Shown one piece after another: positions 35,508 to 47,085 of a stretch of DNA of 64,000 bases. The first letter of the stretch is position 1, and each line of letters begins with the position of its first letter. Both the position numbers and the translations under genes were made by a program. Below the pieces are notes generated by a model. The model saw only the letters and a list, made by a program, of their open reading frames with translations, searched no databases and was not told the origin of the DNA. Source of the DNA: Thuidium tamariscinum (Eukaryota; Streptophyta; Bryopsida; Hypnales; Thuidiaceae); NCBI GenBank assembly GCA_947034885.2, contig OX344750.2:41898821-41962820 (forward strand), read 5' to 3'.

Positions 35508-38500
35508 ATGGAGTCCAGTGGAACAATGGAACAAGTGCTTACGGCTATGGCTGCCAGTGTCATGCACAGCGCTTCTGGCATGAGCAAATGGAACATGGCG
35601 GACTTGACTTTGGGGATTTACAAGCTCTCCGGGCGCCATCAATTGGAAGGTGCCGTGGATACCATCGCCGGGGATCCAATTGTCCTTCCGTAAGCTTCTC
35701 GCATGCATTGCGTTTCTTTGTTTCTCTTGCGCTTGGGATCGCTCCCTTGCTGGATTAGGGTTAGGGTGTTGGGGTTTGTGTGCGAGGGTGAAACTCGGTT
35801 TTGCTGATGCGACGGAAGATCGCATGCGTTTCTTGGATTCTGTGCTACAGAAGTGAGTTGGAGGATATGCTGGAATGGTTGCAGTGGGCGAAGGCCGCGT
35901 ACAAAAGAGACGAGAAATCGCTTGCCTCTGCAATGCGGGTAAGAGATTCATCGCAATGAATTCCTTTATTATACAGTAATTTAGCTGAGTAAGAACGAGA
36001 GAATCAACTTCGTGAACACGCAGTTGAGGATTCTGTACCTCAGAGAAATTATGGAAAGCAAAAATGACGCTAATAAATGGGATCTGAGTTGCACCATCTG
36101 GGGAACACAGATTCAGGAGGAGGATATCGTGAAGCTTGTGAGTATATCTGATGTGATGAAGCCTGCTTTTTACATCGTAAAGCATCACCGACGACGATGT
36201 GTAGTAATGGGCATCCGTGGTACCAGTGAAGCCTATGACGTGCTTACCGACCTAAACCCTCACAGTGAACCCTTTGAAGGAGGGTATGCGGTCTTCCCCT
36301 TCCTTAGATGCACATTCATTGCTGGGATTGTGATTATCTTGCCATATATTCTGACGATCGAGAAAAATAATAAAAATTGAGCCACTTAATTTATTTCTCC
36401 GTAGTCCGTGATTATTATTCTATGGTGAGTTTTACGATTTGCTTTTGCTTTTTACTTGAAGTAGTGGTGAGGATGACTTCGAAGGTGCGGAATTCTATAG
36501 TACTTTAACCTCTAAAGGACCAGGAAGTTCAAATTAGGCCTCCTGCTTTTTCCGACCTTGAGTAGGTCACACGAAGACTATATTTTGTCCATTTCTACTT
36601 ATTTTCTGACCACGCATGCAATTTTGTCTACTGATTCTGGTTATATAACATCGTTTTATTTGAATTATGTTTTTTCACATTATGGACTTTTGAATTGGTT
36701 ATTTGAAAACCAGAAAATTGTCTTTCAGGGGTTAACGTCAAGCATGATTATGCTCTGTGGATGAATTGAGTTTTCATCATTCGCCTTGGTGATTGACGAC
36801 CTTAGACAAATGATCATGATCTCAGATATGCACACTCGGGAATGCTGACTGCAGCACAGTGGTTGCTCCAAAACGAAGCCAAAACATTGCACAATGTCCT
36901 TCAGGAGAATCCCGTAAGTTCGGTTTTCTGAAGTATCTGCTTAAGTGTGGCAACTACGCATGAATAGACCTGACTTCCAGCACATTGGTCTGTGCTTCAA
37001 TTCCTCTCGCTGGCATTTTATTTCATTTCATGTGGAAAGCTCTTGCTATTGGTAATGAATATAGGGATCTTTGCAGCTCTAGAGCTCTAGCTGTTGTGTA
37101 GAATTGATCAAAGTAGAGAGGCTCCTCTGCTCCTAAAGTAGGGACATAGTCCGTATTATTAGATTGACTAATTTCTTTATGTGTTCTAATAAGGAAATGA
37201 AAGTGGGTTCCAAGGCACTCAAGAATGCGGTGGTTGTCATCTTTATCGTTGGGACTAAAGAAGAACTTTTGTACAGGGTTTTCGTTTGGTGCTTACGGGC
37301 CATTCCTTGGGGGCAGGCTCTGCTGCTCTTTTAGGTCTCATACTGCGGGAAACGTTATCTACTGATGGAGAAAACGTATCGGAAGTCTTGAAGATTCCAA
37401 GTGAAATGATAACGTGCTGGGGGTTTGGGAGCCCACCTTGTGTGAACCACCAGCTTGCAATCACGTCTCCCTTCATAAACAACGTCGTCCTCCAGGTTTC
37501 ACATCTTTCCCGGATTTTTTTTCCTTCAGTGCTGTTTGAACCTGTATTTTTGCTAGAATTTATGTTCTGTGTTATTACCTATTGCAGGATGATGTGGTTG
37601 CTAGGGTCAGCCCGGCTGCATTAGAAGACTTGCGATCAGAGATTGCACAAACAGAATGGTATGATCCGTTACTGATAGTGATGCCAAGAGAGAATCCTTC
37701 ATGTGATTCAATTGTAACATGAAATTTTCACATGTTCTTAAGAGACGATTTGAAATATTTGCAGATCAACTTACAAAACAGGATTTTTTGCTAAGTTGTC
37801 ATCTTGGAGAGAGTTAGCAGATAGATACCTCTGCATTGATAGAATCCATGAACTTTTAAAGGACCAAGAAGCCCAAATTGACCCTCTTGTTCTTTCCTAC
37901 CGCTTTGGAGGGAGTCATGTGGAGACATTCTTTTCTCTATTCTATTTATTTTTACCAGCATATGTAATGTTCTTCACTGATTATGTTGATTTAATTGTCT
38001 TGTCTAAATTCCATTTTCCACGTAGTGATGATCGTAGTGATGAAAACCTTGAAATCTTGGTTCTTAGGGGTTTTGAGTAGTATTTAGTTGATCTAAGGTT
38101 CATGATCGATGTTTTAGGAGTTTTTCATCTGTTTGTGCTCCTTTTTTTTAAGAAAGATGGCTTGAAGTTGAACCGCAATTTTTATTTAGGAGTCAGGCCT
38201 TCAAGGACGGCACCACACAAAGACAATTTGTGGACATGGTACAGGAAACAGCCCAGAGGGTCAGTGCTCTGCCGGTGACCCCTCCTGCACTAGCTATCTT
38301 CAATATGGCGAAGCAGAAAGGGTTCAGCAAACTTCTAAGTGCCGGGAATGCTGTAGTGTCTCAAGTAACAGGAGCGAACACATCCAAAATTGCGAAATCA
38401 AAAGCCGGTGCTTGGCTCTCGATAGGGGCTGCAGCTGCTGGCACTTTTTTGAATGCAGCTCAGAACAGAGGTGTGGGTCCTTGGATGCTATTAAATAGAA

Positions 38501-39151
38501 TTGTCCTTCTGTCCCTTATGCTTATGATCGCATTATGTATTGAAGGTCCATTTGTACTCGGTGCTAAGAAGGGTGAAGTAGGAATGAATTTGGTTACATC
38601 TTTGGATGAGATTCACTTTCCTAACACTGCACCTAATATCAAGTGCAAGTGGTCCTTGATTAGGACAAAATTTGAAGTATTGTTGCTCTTTATTGTTCTG
38701 TTCTAAAATCGTTAATGCAAGGAAGGCATCTTCTCAGTGGTCTAATTTGGGCTTTGGCGTTACAGTTACTCATGGCGTTAACAAGTCCCTTTCTGCAATA
38801 GAAGAAAAGACTCGCAAGTCGGATCAACAAGTAGCAGCAGCTGCTTTGGCAACCCATGCAGCAGCAAGTACTTCCAATACCAAAGATGAGCTCTTGCAGC
38901 GTCGGTTATGTGTCCCTGGAACACTCTATCATATTCGTCGCCAACTAGTTCCACCGGAAATGACAGGTGATAAAAGACCCCGGAACTTCACTCACACAGT
39001 AATCAAGGGTACCGACCCGAAGTCCAGGTTCGGCCGCATCGTGCTATCCAACACCATGTTTTCTGACCACAGTACCCCTGCTTATATCGACGCTGTTGTG
39101 GATTCCTTGCAATGCGCATCCAAGGGTTATGCTTCCACTAGTGGAAGTTAG
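35508..39151 (+). CDS. Lipase class 3 / sn1-specific diacylglycerol lipase-like protein
   Basis: Eight exons in frame: 35508-35689, 35851-35938, 35985-36283, 36826-36913, 37277-37495, 37588-37658, 38190-38472 and 38726-39151, about 551 residues. The nucleophile elbow GHSLGAG puts the catalytic Ser at about 229. VLQDDVVARVS offers the Asp near 293-294. FSDHSTPAY near the end offers the His at 525, matching the SDH-x2-P-x-Y end of plant DAG-lipase-like proteins. The N-terminal SKWNMADLTLGI block also fits the plant 'mono-/di-acylglycerol lipase N-terminal' family. Expected role: hydrolysis of diacyl- or monoacylglycerol at a membrane. The junction 37658/38190 restores a Trp codon. The 38472/38726 junction uses a weaker donor and is less certain. 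Intron 3 carries a TTAA-flanked MITE. Confidence 0.88.
36509..36731. mobile_element. Short TTAA-flanked (piggyBac-like) MITE in lipase intron 3, 223 bp
   Basis: TTAA at 36505-36508 and 36732-36735. The ends are CCTCTAAAGGACC and, in reverse, CCCCTGAAAGAC. Same termini as the 923-bp elements but an internally shortened body. It lies inside an intron without touching the exons. Confidence 0.75.
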
Positions 39152-40678
39152 TCAAAATCTTTTCATGAGGGGTGTCAAAGCTCAAGACTTGTGCTCTACG
39201 AATGAAGGCGATTTGAGCAACGCGATTTGAAGTTTTCCAGTAATTTTGACTCAAGATTTTGGGGTGCAGAATCACACTGGACTGGATTTGGAAACAAAGG
39301 ACAGCTCCATGTGCTCTGTGAAACCCCCCCTATCATTCTTCCGATTTCATTTTTGGGAATAATTTCCCTACGGTAGCAAATCGAACACAGTAAGTAACAT
39401 TCATTTTCTCTGTACTGTACATGGCTAGACTAGAAACTCCTAGCGCTACTAGAGGCAGCCAGAATGTTGTTGGCATCTTCAAATGATCCTCTTCACTTGC
39501 GTTGATTGACAGTTTCACGCAATAGAACTGGAGATTGTTAACCGATTGTTGACACTCATGTGGAACGCATTTGTCACGACGTACACTCGCCACGTTCCAG
39601 ATTCCACGACTCCAATTACCAAGCTAGTGGAAGCAGATTAGGAGACAAAATGCTATTTGCATCAGCAAATGAGTACGATTGACCGTTTTCACGCAATAAA
39701 ACTGCATGTCGTTGACCAATTGAACACTTTGAATTCATGCGTCACGGTGTCACACAATGGAACTGCATGTCGTTGACAAATTAAACATTTGAATTCGTGC
39801 GTCACGGCGTCACGCAATAAAACTGCATGTTGACCTGTTGAACATTTTGAATTCATGCGTCACTCACCACGTTCAGATGGTATGGAGGGCGAGAAGGAAT
39901 GAACACTGGTCTGTCGCAACAATAATGGACGTTCAGACAGGATGTACGATTTGGTTTTCTGAATTCTGATTTCAGCAACTTCTGAGGAGGGCCAGTATTA
40001 ACAAATGGACTGATATCTGCAAAATCCATCCCGCCATGGAGAGCAAGGTTTTGAGCATCTTCTTATCTTTTCTCTAAGTTATCTCTTCCTCCCCTCACCG
40101 ATGCAGTCCTTCCTATGCCTCTTTCTTTAGAAATGAGTCTTTGGGAATGATGTCCGCTTGACAGGACACGTGTCCCCTAACCGGAATTTAAAAACCTACT
40201 TTACACCGCAGTCGGTGTCTTTTTGAAAAACCTCAACCCCGCTTTGGTTAGGCCGCCTGAGGCGGAATGTGAGCCGCAGGCTTGGGGTCCCGCATCGCCC
40301 GGTCTACCTTCTATCACCTCTCCAGTGAGGTCCCTCCCTCCCTATTGCGGCATTTCGCTTGTCAGCTTTCCTGCCGAATTGCTCGATCACTCGCGCAGTC
40401 CGTCGCTGCCTGGGGGAGCACCTGTGGTGCTGGAATTGCGGTGCTTTCGTGGATGCGGTGCTCCCCAGCCATCCCAATTTGCTCAGACTTTGGGCAGCGT
40501 GTTCCGTTGCAGCTGAATCGTATTGCATTTGGGAAGAAGATGAGGAATGAAGGGTCCAGAGACGCTTCGTTTTGATCGAAGGGAGGGTGGGTTCCTTTGA
40601 AGTGAATTGAAGTGAATTGAAACTTCTGTTGTTGGTGTTGTTGGTGTCGTAGATTTGTGTTGTGTTGTGTTTGTTGCC
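39152..40678. other. Intergenic between lipase and elongase genes
   Basis: Lipase 3' region, a 60-bp tandem array (39690-39866), then the GC-richer promoter and 5' UTR of the elongase gene (about 40200-40678). Two ORFs here (40223-40516, 40282-40575) overlap each other in different frames and are not supported as genes. Confidence 0.5.
39690..39866. repeat. 60-bp tandem repeat, 3 copies
   Basis: Units start at 39690, 39751 and 39811, each CAC(A/G)CAAT..AACTGCATG followed by GAATTC.TGCGTCAC. A diverged fourth unit begins near 39516. Confidence 0.85.
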
Positions 40679-43627
40679 ATGGCGGCATTCCTCAGTCAAG
40701 CGGGGGAATGGCTGGTGGACAGCGACGTAGGCTGGCAAATGGCTGCGCAATTGCGCTCGCAAGCGCACCACAAGCTCAACCTCTCCAGCGGTGAGGTCTC
40801 CTCCATGACTTCGCCTTTGGAGACGGGGGTGGAGAAGTCGGTGCGCTTGGACGCCACGGTGAAGCGCGTGCTGGAGGACTTTGTGGGTCTGGACATGCGG
40901 CAACCGAGCGCCATCACCGCCGACTGGCCGCTGGTGAAAAGCGCGACGCCCGTGGTGGCCGCCATCGCCATCTACATTGTGGTAGTGTGGCTGTGGAGCT
41001 CGTCCATTAAGCGAGCGGGGTTGAAGCCGCGTGGACAAGATCCCAAGTGGTTGCAAGCGCTTGTTGTCGTCCACAATTGCTTCCTCTGCTGCCTCAGCGT
41101 CTACATGGGCTGCGGCATTATCTCCGAAGCTCGCCGGCTACGGTACCACTCAGGACTCCATTGCTTCAGTCCTTTGTTTTTTCCTTATCCGCTGCCCTCC
41201 ACCCGCTTTGGATATATATCGTAATGGCAAATGCATGGCGAAATTTGCGTCAAAACTGTAGAAAACCAGCTTTCGCTCGTGAAACCCGTTAGACTATTTA
41301 CGATTCTGAATTAGTACAAAGCAAAGTTGCTTCAGTCCTCCAGTGCTTTGCTAAGCCCACCGTCGACTCTTCTCCCAGCTCTCGTCTCCATTTGCCTTCC
41401 TCATAATCTTTTATTGCTTTGGGTTGCAGGTACTCGTTTTGGGGGAATCCGGGAGGCGATGAGCAGGTCAATGTGAGTACTGTCCGCCCTTTTTTGATTT
41501 CAAAATGGTTCTGCAACAAATTGAGATTTTGTATTTAAGTTTTTGAATTCAATTTGCTTCAGTTTTTCCAGCTTGAGTTCCATGAAAGGAATTGAAAGAT
41601 TGATTCACCTAATGATGTTGAATTTCGATTTGTTTCCTTCGAATTTGAGCTACCAATACTCGAGCGGTGGAATTCAAGCTGGCATTCTCGCGGCATTCTC
41701 GAATATTCCTGACGGACCCATGTTTGGTGGTGGTGCAGTTGGGCTTCTACGTTTACATTTTTTATGTTTCGAAGTTGTATGAGTTCATGGACACGGTAAG
41801 GCGGTGCACTATCTTTAATTGGAAGTTGACGGGTTGGAAATTCTTTCCATTCAGGGAAATTGCAAAAGTGTCTGCATTCTGATACGATTATTGAAATCTA
41901 TTGAGATGGTGAGTCTTAGTAAAGAGGTTTATACCTCTGTACTAGTGATTAATTTACTTTTGTTAGGGTTTTTTTATTGCATCTTACGAGATCACTCCTT
42001 ATTGTATTGTTGACAGGTAGTAATGTTGTTGAGAAGGAACTTACGGCAAATCACGTTCCTACACCTTTACCACCATGCAAGTATCTCCTTTGTATGGTGG
42101 ATTATCAGCTACACTCGACCGACTGGAGATGGTAGGCTACTTCTCCCTCTTCAGTGATTTACCCTATTAATGAGAGTGAGGGCTCAAAATTAGTGTCACC
42201 CGCAAAATCAGCGTCACTACAAACATTTTTTTGGGTAGAAATCAGTACAATACACTAGCTTAGAGTAGCGTGATTCCTACTAAAAGAATTAATTAGGATG
42301 AATTACTGTAGTGCCAGGATATTGTGTCACGTGGATGATCACGTGTTCACCCAAAGTTTAGTTTATCATTTCACTTGATGTACTCACTTGTCATGCTATG
42401 GAGTCTTGGGTTTAAATCGCTTGGGCTTGAGCTCTTGCAACAAATGCAACAAATGCAGTGTTGCTGCAAATTTGCAACGGATGGCGCTAATTTTCTGTAT
42501 TTCCTCAAGAAATTGCTTTTTGGACGATGTGTGCAAGGAGCCCATTTGTTCCCCAAAGACAGTGTCATCATTAGTGAAGTTTGAGTGTACTGATTTGAGT
42601 AGCACTTCAAATTATGCCAGAATCTCATTTAAAGCGTTTATGAAGGCATTGATGACGTACAGAGACCCTAAATTCTAATAGCTGAGTGATTCTAGAGTTT
42701 TCTAGCACTCGCAATCGCCGATTTCCTAAAGCTTGGTTTCACCTAATTGTTGTCATTCCTGAAGAGAAACCTTAATTATGTTGTGCAGCTTACTTCTCAG
42801 CAGCGCTGAATTCATGGGTTCATGTATTCATGTACTTGTACTATCTACTAGCAGCGACCATAGCTAAGGACGAGAAACGAAGACGGAAATATCTCTTCTG
42901 GGGCAAGTAAGTTCTCTTCTCAAATTCCTCAAGGTTTTGGGAAAATTCCCCTACATCCTTCCCCCACCATTCTTTTGTGAACTTCATGTGATTTCTGTCA
43001 TAAGTTGCGATTTAGTGGAATTAGTGGAATTTGTATCGTCTTAGTTATCATTTCTGACATGACTTTGTTGTGCTCAACAGATGCTTTTGATTTTTTACTA
43101 ATATTTTTGAGTGCATTTGCAGATACTTAACTGTGTTTCAAATGCTCCAGTTTGTTTCCTTTATTGGGCAAGCTGTTTATGGGCTTTTGTACCCGATTAC
43201 TTATCCGAAAAACATGTCAAGGGTGAGTTCCATCTGAATTTTTTCGTTCCTACTGATGAAACTTGGTAATAATGTGGATTCATAGAGGATTCAAAAAACT
43301 TTTTGGAGTTTTCTGGTCATCTATTTTCACTTGTACTTCGAAGGCCTTCATTCGGATTTCATCCTGATTTGATTACATTATCATATTTCACTACATGACA
43401 AGGATATCCGATATCATGGGTACATATATGATCATGGCGCCCTACGGACATTGAATGAGGAAGTGTATGAATGTTGACCCAAATAGGATGCTGATGGTTG
43501 CATTTTTGTGATGCAGATGCTGTTTTTCTACTCCTTGTCGTTGTTACTTTTCTTCAGTAACTTCTTCATCTCGAAATACGTGAGACCAACTCCGAAGTTG
43601 TCATCGAAGCGATATAGAAGCGAGTAG
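40679..43627 (+). CDS. ELO-family very-long-chain/PUFA elongase, PSE1-like
   Basis: Seven exons in frame: 40679-41142, 41430-41472, 41739-41795, 42017-42131, 42789-42906, 43123-43222 and 43517-43627, 335 residues. It holds the catalytic HLYHH box (His 204, 207, 208) and the ELO signatures SKLYEFMDT (about 180-188), ALNSWVHVFMYLYY and YLTVFQMLQF. Several hydrophobic segments fit an ER membrane condensing enzyme that adds two carbons to acyl-CoA. The closest remembered relative is moss delta-6 elongase PSE1 (about 290 residues), which shares LKPR...LQALVVVHN, YSFWGN-like and HHASISFVWW-like blocks. The N-terminus is about 45 residues longer than in PSE1. The start ATG has a good context (GCCATGG). 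It lies 1.5 kb downstream of the lipase on the same strand. Chain-length preference cannot be told from sequence. Confidence 0.93.
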
Positions 43628-43912
43628 CTTGTGCTATCTCATCAATTTTATTATAACTATTCTGCGGCTTTTTTCCTCTTTTCTTCAGGAATGACAAGGG
43701 TGGCTGTTGTGATCTGTTGACTTTTTTGGATTGCAGAGAATTGACTGTCTTTATGGCATGAATCAAGTGCACATTCATCACCAGTTTCGATCAATCTCAC
43801 AGTGAGAACACTGATTGTATTTGACAGATTCAAAATGGAAGAACAGTTTCTATTGGGTGTTACCAGTGTTACCAGATAACATGAATGGTGTCCTAGTTAT
43901 TTCATTTCTGGA

Positions 43913-44153
43913 CTAGGGTGGCCCGTGCCGTTGCCACAGTCTAATTTTTTTAATGTATAAAAACTTCAAAATTCAATAACTTTCATGCCATAGGTTGGAA
44001 CACCATGAATCAAAGCCCATGCACCCCTCCCCGCCAAGGGCTTTCCGACGGTACCAAACATGCATCCGGGGGACTCAAGGTCCGGGAGATCTCAACGTAA
44101 CAAACAAACATCCAAACAAACAAACAAACAAACAGTGTATTTTCATAGGGGGA
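43913..44153 (-). mobile_element. Helitron-like non-autonomous element, copy 1 (241 bp)
   Basis: On the minus strand it starts TCCCCCTATG after an A and ends in CCACCCTAG before a T, the A|TC...CTRR|T arrangement of Helitrons. A small hairpin (GTGGC/GCCAC stem, 10-nt loop) precedes the CTAG end. An AAAC tetranucleotide run lies near the start. No coding capacity and no target duplication, as expected. Confidence 0.65.
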
Positions 44154-45006
44154 TTGTGTTTTCGATTGCCTAGGAAAGCAAATATTTTTGTTCTATTTTT
44201 GAATTAACCGTCAAGATGTTGTTTTCGATTTTGAATGTATTTCTGAATTACCGGATCATCTCCTTAATTTGGCATTTTTGAGAATTAGTATTTTGTACAT
44301 TTTTAGTGGATAACAAAATGTGAGTAACGTTCTTTAGTGACATGCACCCTTGTTGATCAAATCATCAATAATCAATTTCAATAATTCGAAACATGTAGAA
44401 GCCAAAAATCAGCTTGAAATTAGAGATGAATATCTCGCCCTGTTGCTTTCTTCATTAATACTAGTGAGCCCTGTGCCGTTGCCACAGCCAAATCCAAAAT
44501 AAAAGTAATTTTTCAATATTGTAATGCATGAAAACTTTTTAAATTTAATAACTCTCACATCATAGGTTCAAATATCACAAACCAAAGTCTGTGCCCCCCT
44601 CCTCAAGGGCTTTCTGATGGTACCAAGGTCACAACCAAAATATAAAGAAAAGTATTTTTTTTAATTTTTAGAATAAAAAATACTTAGAAATCCACAACTT
44701 TCACATCATAGGTTGAAATGCCCTCCTTGCTGAGAGCTTTCCAACAATATCAAGCATGCAGTTGTGGGATGCAAAATTTGGAAGATCTTTATTTTTTATT
44801 TTTTAGAACCACAAATATTCAAAAATCTATAACTTTCATGTGGTAGGTCAGAATGCCACAAAACCAAGTCTGTGCACCCCTCCTCACCAAGGGCTTTCTG
44901 ATGGTACTAATCATGCAATCAAGGGATGCACAGTCTGGGAGATCTCAATGTGACAAACAAACAAACAAAATAAGAGAAAATATTCCAAGCTTTCTTCATG
45001 TATTAA
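44154..45006. repeat. Diverged relatives of the Helitron-like repeat
   Basis: Further copies of the same motifs (GTGCCGTTGCCACAG near 44473; ACTTTCA...TAGGTT; AAGGGCTTTC; GGGAGATCTCAA near 44937) with CTAG at 44461 but no intact TC end. Probably two older, overlapping fragments. Confidence 0.55.
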
Positions 45007-45250
45007 CTAGGGTGGCCCGTGCCGTTGCCATGGTCTAATTTTTTTAATGTATAGAAACTTCAAAATTCAATAACTTTCATGCCGTAGGTTGGAACACCAT
45101 GAATCAAAGACCGTGCACCCCTCCTCGCCGAGGGCTTTTCGACAGTACCAAACATGCACCCGGGGACTCACAGTCTGGGAGATCTCAACGTAACAGACAA
45201 ACAAACATCCAAACAAACAAATAAACAAACAACGTATCTTCATAGGGGGA
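45007..45250 (-). mobile_element. Helitron-like non-autonomous element, copy 2 (244 bp)
   Basis: About 90% identical to 43913-44153 with the same A|TCCCCCTATG start, hairpin and CTAG|T end. It abuts the dispersed repeat copy at 45252. Confidence 0.68.
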
Positions 45251-45251
45251 T

Positions 45252-45375
45252 AGCCATAATTCACTAATGTTCATTTTTCTTTTTAGTAAAATCAGTGTCT
45301 CCTAAGCACCACCTCATTGAAAGTTCATCCTAAATTATCGCCATCGCCTAGGAAAAGCTAAATCACTAAAAAAAA
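45252..45375. repeat. Dispersed repeat, copy B
   Basis: Related to 27960-28105 over most of its length. The Helitron-like element ends at its left border. Confidence 0.6.
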
Positions 45376-46494
45376 ATTTAAAAACTGCTCTCAACGTATA
45401 TACCACCCCTGCTGTGTAGAGAGTTCATAAACCAGTCGTTCCCCTCGTTCCCAATTTTGGACACAATACGAATATACGATACGACCCGAAGAAACGCCGG
45501 GTGACGTCTCCCCTGTCTGTGACGCGGTCCGCGACTCTCTTCTGACTTCTGAGACTTACATGAGCTTGTCATTTACGTCGCTCGGATTCCGGCGACCATT
45601 CAGCATCCCCCAGGAATTCTTGTCGCAGTTTCCAGAACTCTAATGTCTTGTATTCTGATTCTCGTTGCCACCTCCTCTCTCTGTTTAACGGCTGGGCAAC
45701 TTCCGCCACAGTCAGGACTCAATTGAAGCGCCCACATTTGGGAAGCACTCCGCAAAGTCGCACCCCTTTGTGCAATTTTCCGGATGAGTGCAGTGTTCCT
45801 TACGTCGACGAGTCACACTCCATCGCTCTGGGGGCAGTCGAAATTTTCTATTTCAGGGCTTTCTTGTTTTCTTCTATTTTGGAGGAGGTTTGGAATGAGA
45901 AGTTAAGCTGAATTGACGGACTGCGGCGCCCTATTGTCTGTTTTCTGACGTTACCCCCCGTTCTGGACTGAAATTCTTGATGAAATAAAGAATTCCGATT
46001 TACTGTGACAATGCGCTTACTGAATGGGCTTGCTTTGCGTGCTTCATTCTTTATTGAACAGGATGGGCAGATTATTCATCAGTGCGTAATTGCGTATCCT
46101 TCGTCGTACCCACCGTTTTGTTCACGTGCGCTTGAATGAGGAGTTTGAATGAGAAATCGGTTTAGTTCAAAGTTCCGGTGGGACTGAATTTGAGATCTAG
46201 GCACATGCTCCTGTGCAATTTAGGGATGTCATCACTGCTGCAGTTGTTTTTCTCGATCTCCTCACGTGTAGTGAGAATTTAGTAACAGATTTCTCTTTTC
46301 CGGATCTGAGTGGAGTTTGAATGTACTGCAAGGTTTATTATTCTTCCTTTCTGGTCACGGTCTTATGACCTTGCGAGAGAGTTAGAGAGAGAGATACTAC
46401 TGTGAGAAATTCAGTAGATATTTGAGAGAATCAGAGCATTCGTTTGAGAGTTTGTGTGGGCGCTTCGTCTGATCCAGTCCTTCCCCTAGTGGAG
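45376..46494 (+). promoter_or_regulatory. CLC gene promoter region and 5' UTR exon
   Basis: GC-richer DNA with no credible ORF. A non-coding first exon probably ends at 46494 (GGAG|GTAAGT), and the 5' UTR intron runs 46495-47085, ending TTCTTTAG directly before the ATG. The exact transcription start is unknown. The AGAGAG runs near 46375-46430 are typical of plant 5' UTRs. Confidence 0.55.
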
Positions 46495-47085
46495 GTAAGT
46501 CTCTTGCGCGAGTTTGAATTTCTATCACGCAGAGGTTTGGTGTCTCCCGACCCGCTCCTGCTCCGATGATGCACGTGCTCGTAGATCTGGTGGTCTAATC
46601 GATTGTGTCTTCGTTTCTATTGAATCTGTGTTATAGTCGTCTCTCGTCTTTGTCAGTCGAAAGTGTTTTAGGGTTTACCGACTTTCTTCCAATTACGAGA
46701 GAAGTATAATTTCCACAGTTGCATTCGCTATTAATTCACTTGGCTTCGGACTTTGATTATTACTTGGTGGCAAGTTTCGTTCCCCACTCTTGGGGGTTTA
46801 GGGGATTGTAAGGGTTTTGTGACTGTAACTTAGAGTCCCTCCAACTTTTAAACAGCGAGTCTCATGTGGGGACGCAATCAACCACATCATGTAGCTCTAT
46901 TACAAGAGGTAATTAAAGCTCCTGAGTTCTGAATGTGAAGTGGTAGTTATCGGGCAGTTGCAGTGGAACATGCATATAGCAAACAAAGAAATAGGTATTG
47001 GTCATTGCATGCTGCAGATGTCGGTGAATTGAAGTAAGGTTTTTGTTGATATCTGACTGACGGTTTCTTTCCCGAAATTCTTTAG

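Noticed and set aside
37766-37921. Candidate lipase exon (STYKTGFFAK... to RFGG)
   Set aside because: Joining it to the exon ending 37658 makes a stop codon at the junction and it has no usable donor. Splicing 37658 directly to 38190 gives a Trp codon and matches the plant family, so the stretch is intronic.
40304-41074. 256-codon minus-strand ORF opposite the elongase first exon
   Set aside because: Shadow of a GC-rich coding exon on the other strand; His/Arg/Gln-rich without any motif.
45648-45911. 87-codon plus-strand ORF upstream of the CLC gene
   Set aside because: No ATG at the start, no family resemblance, and it lies in the probable CLC promoter and 5' UTR.
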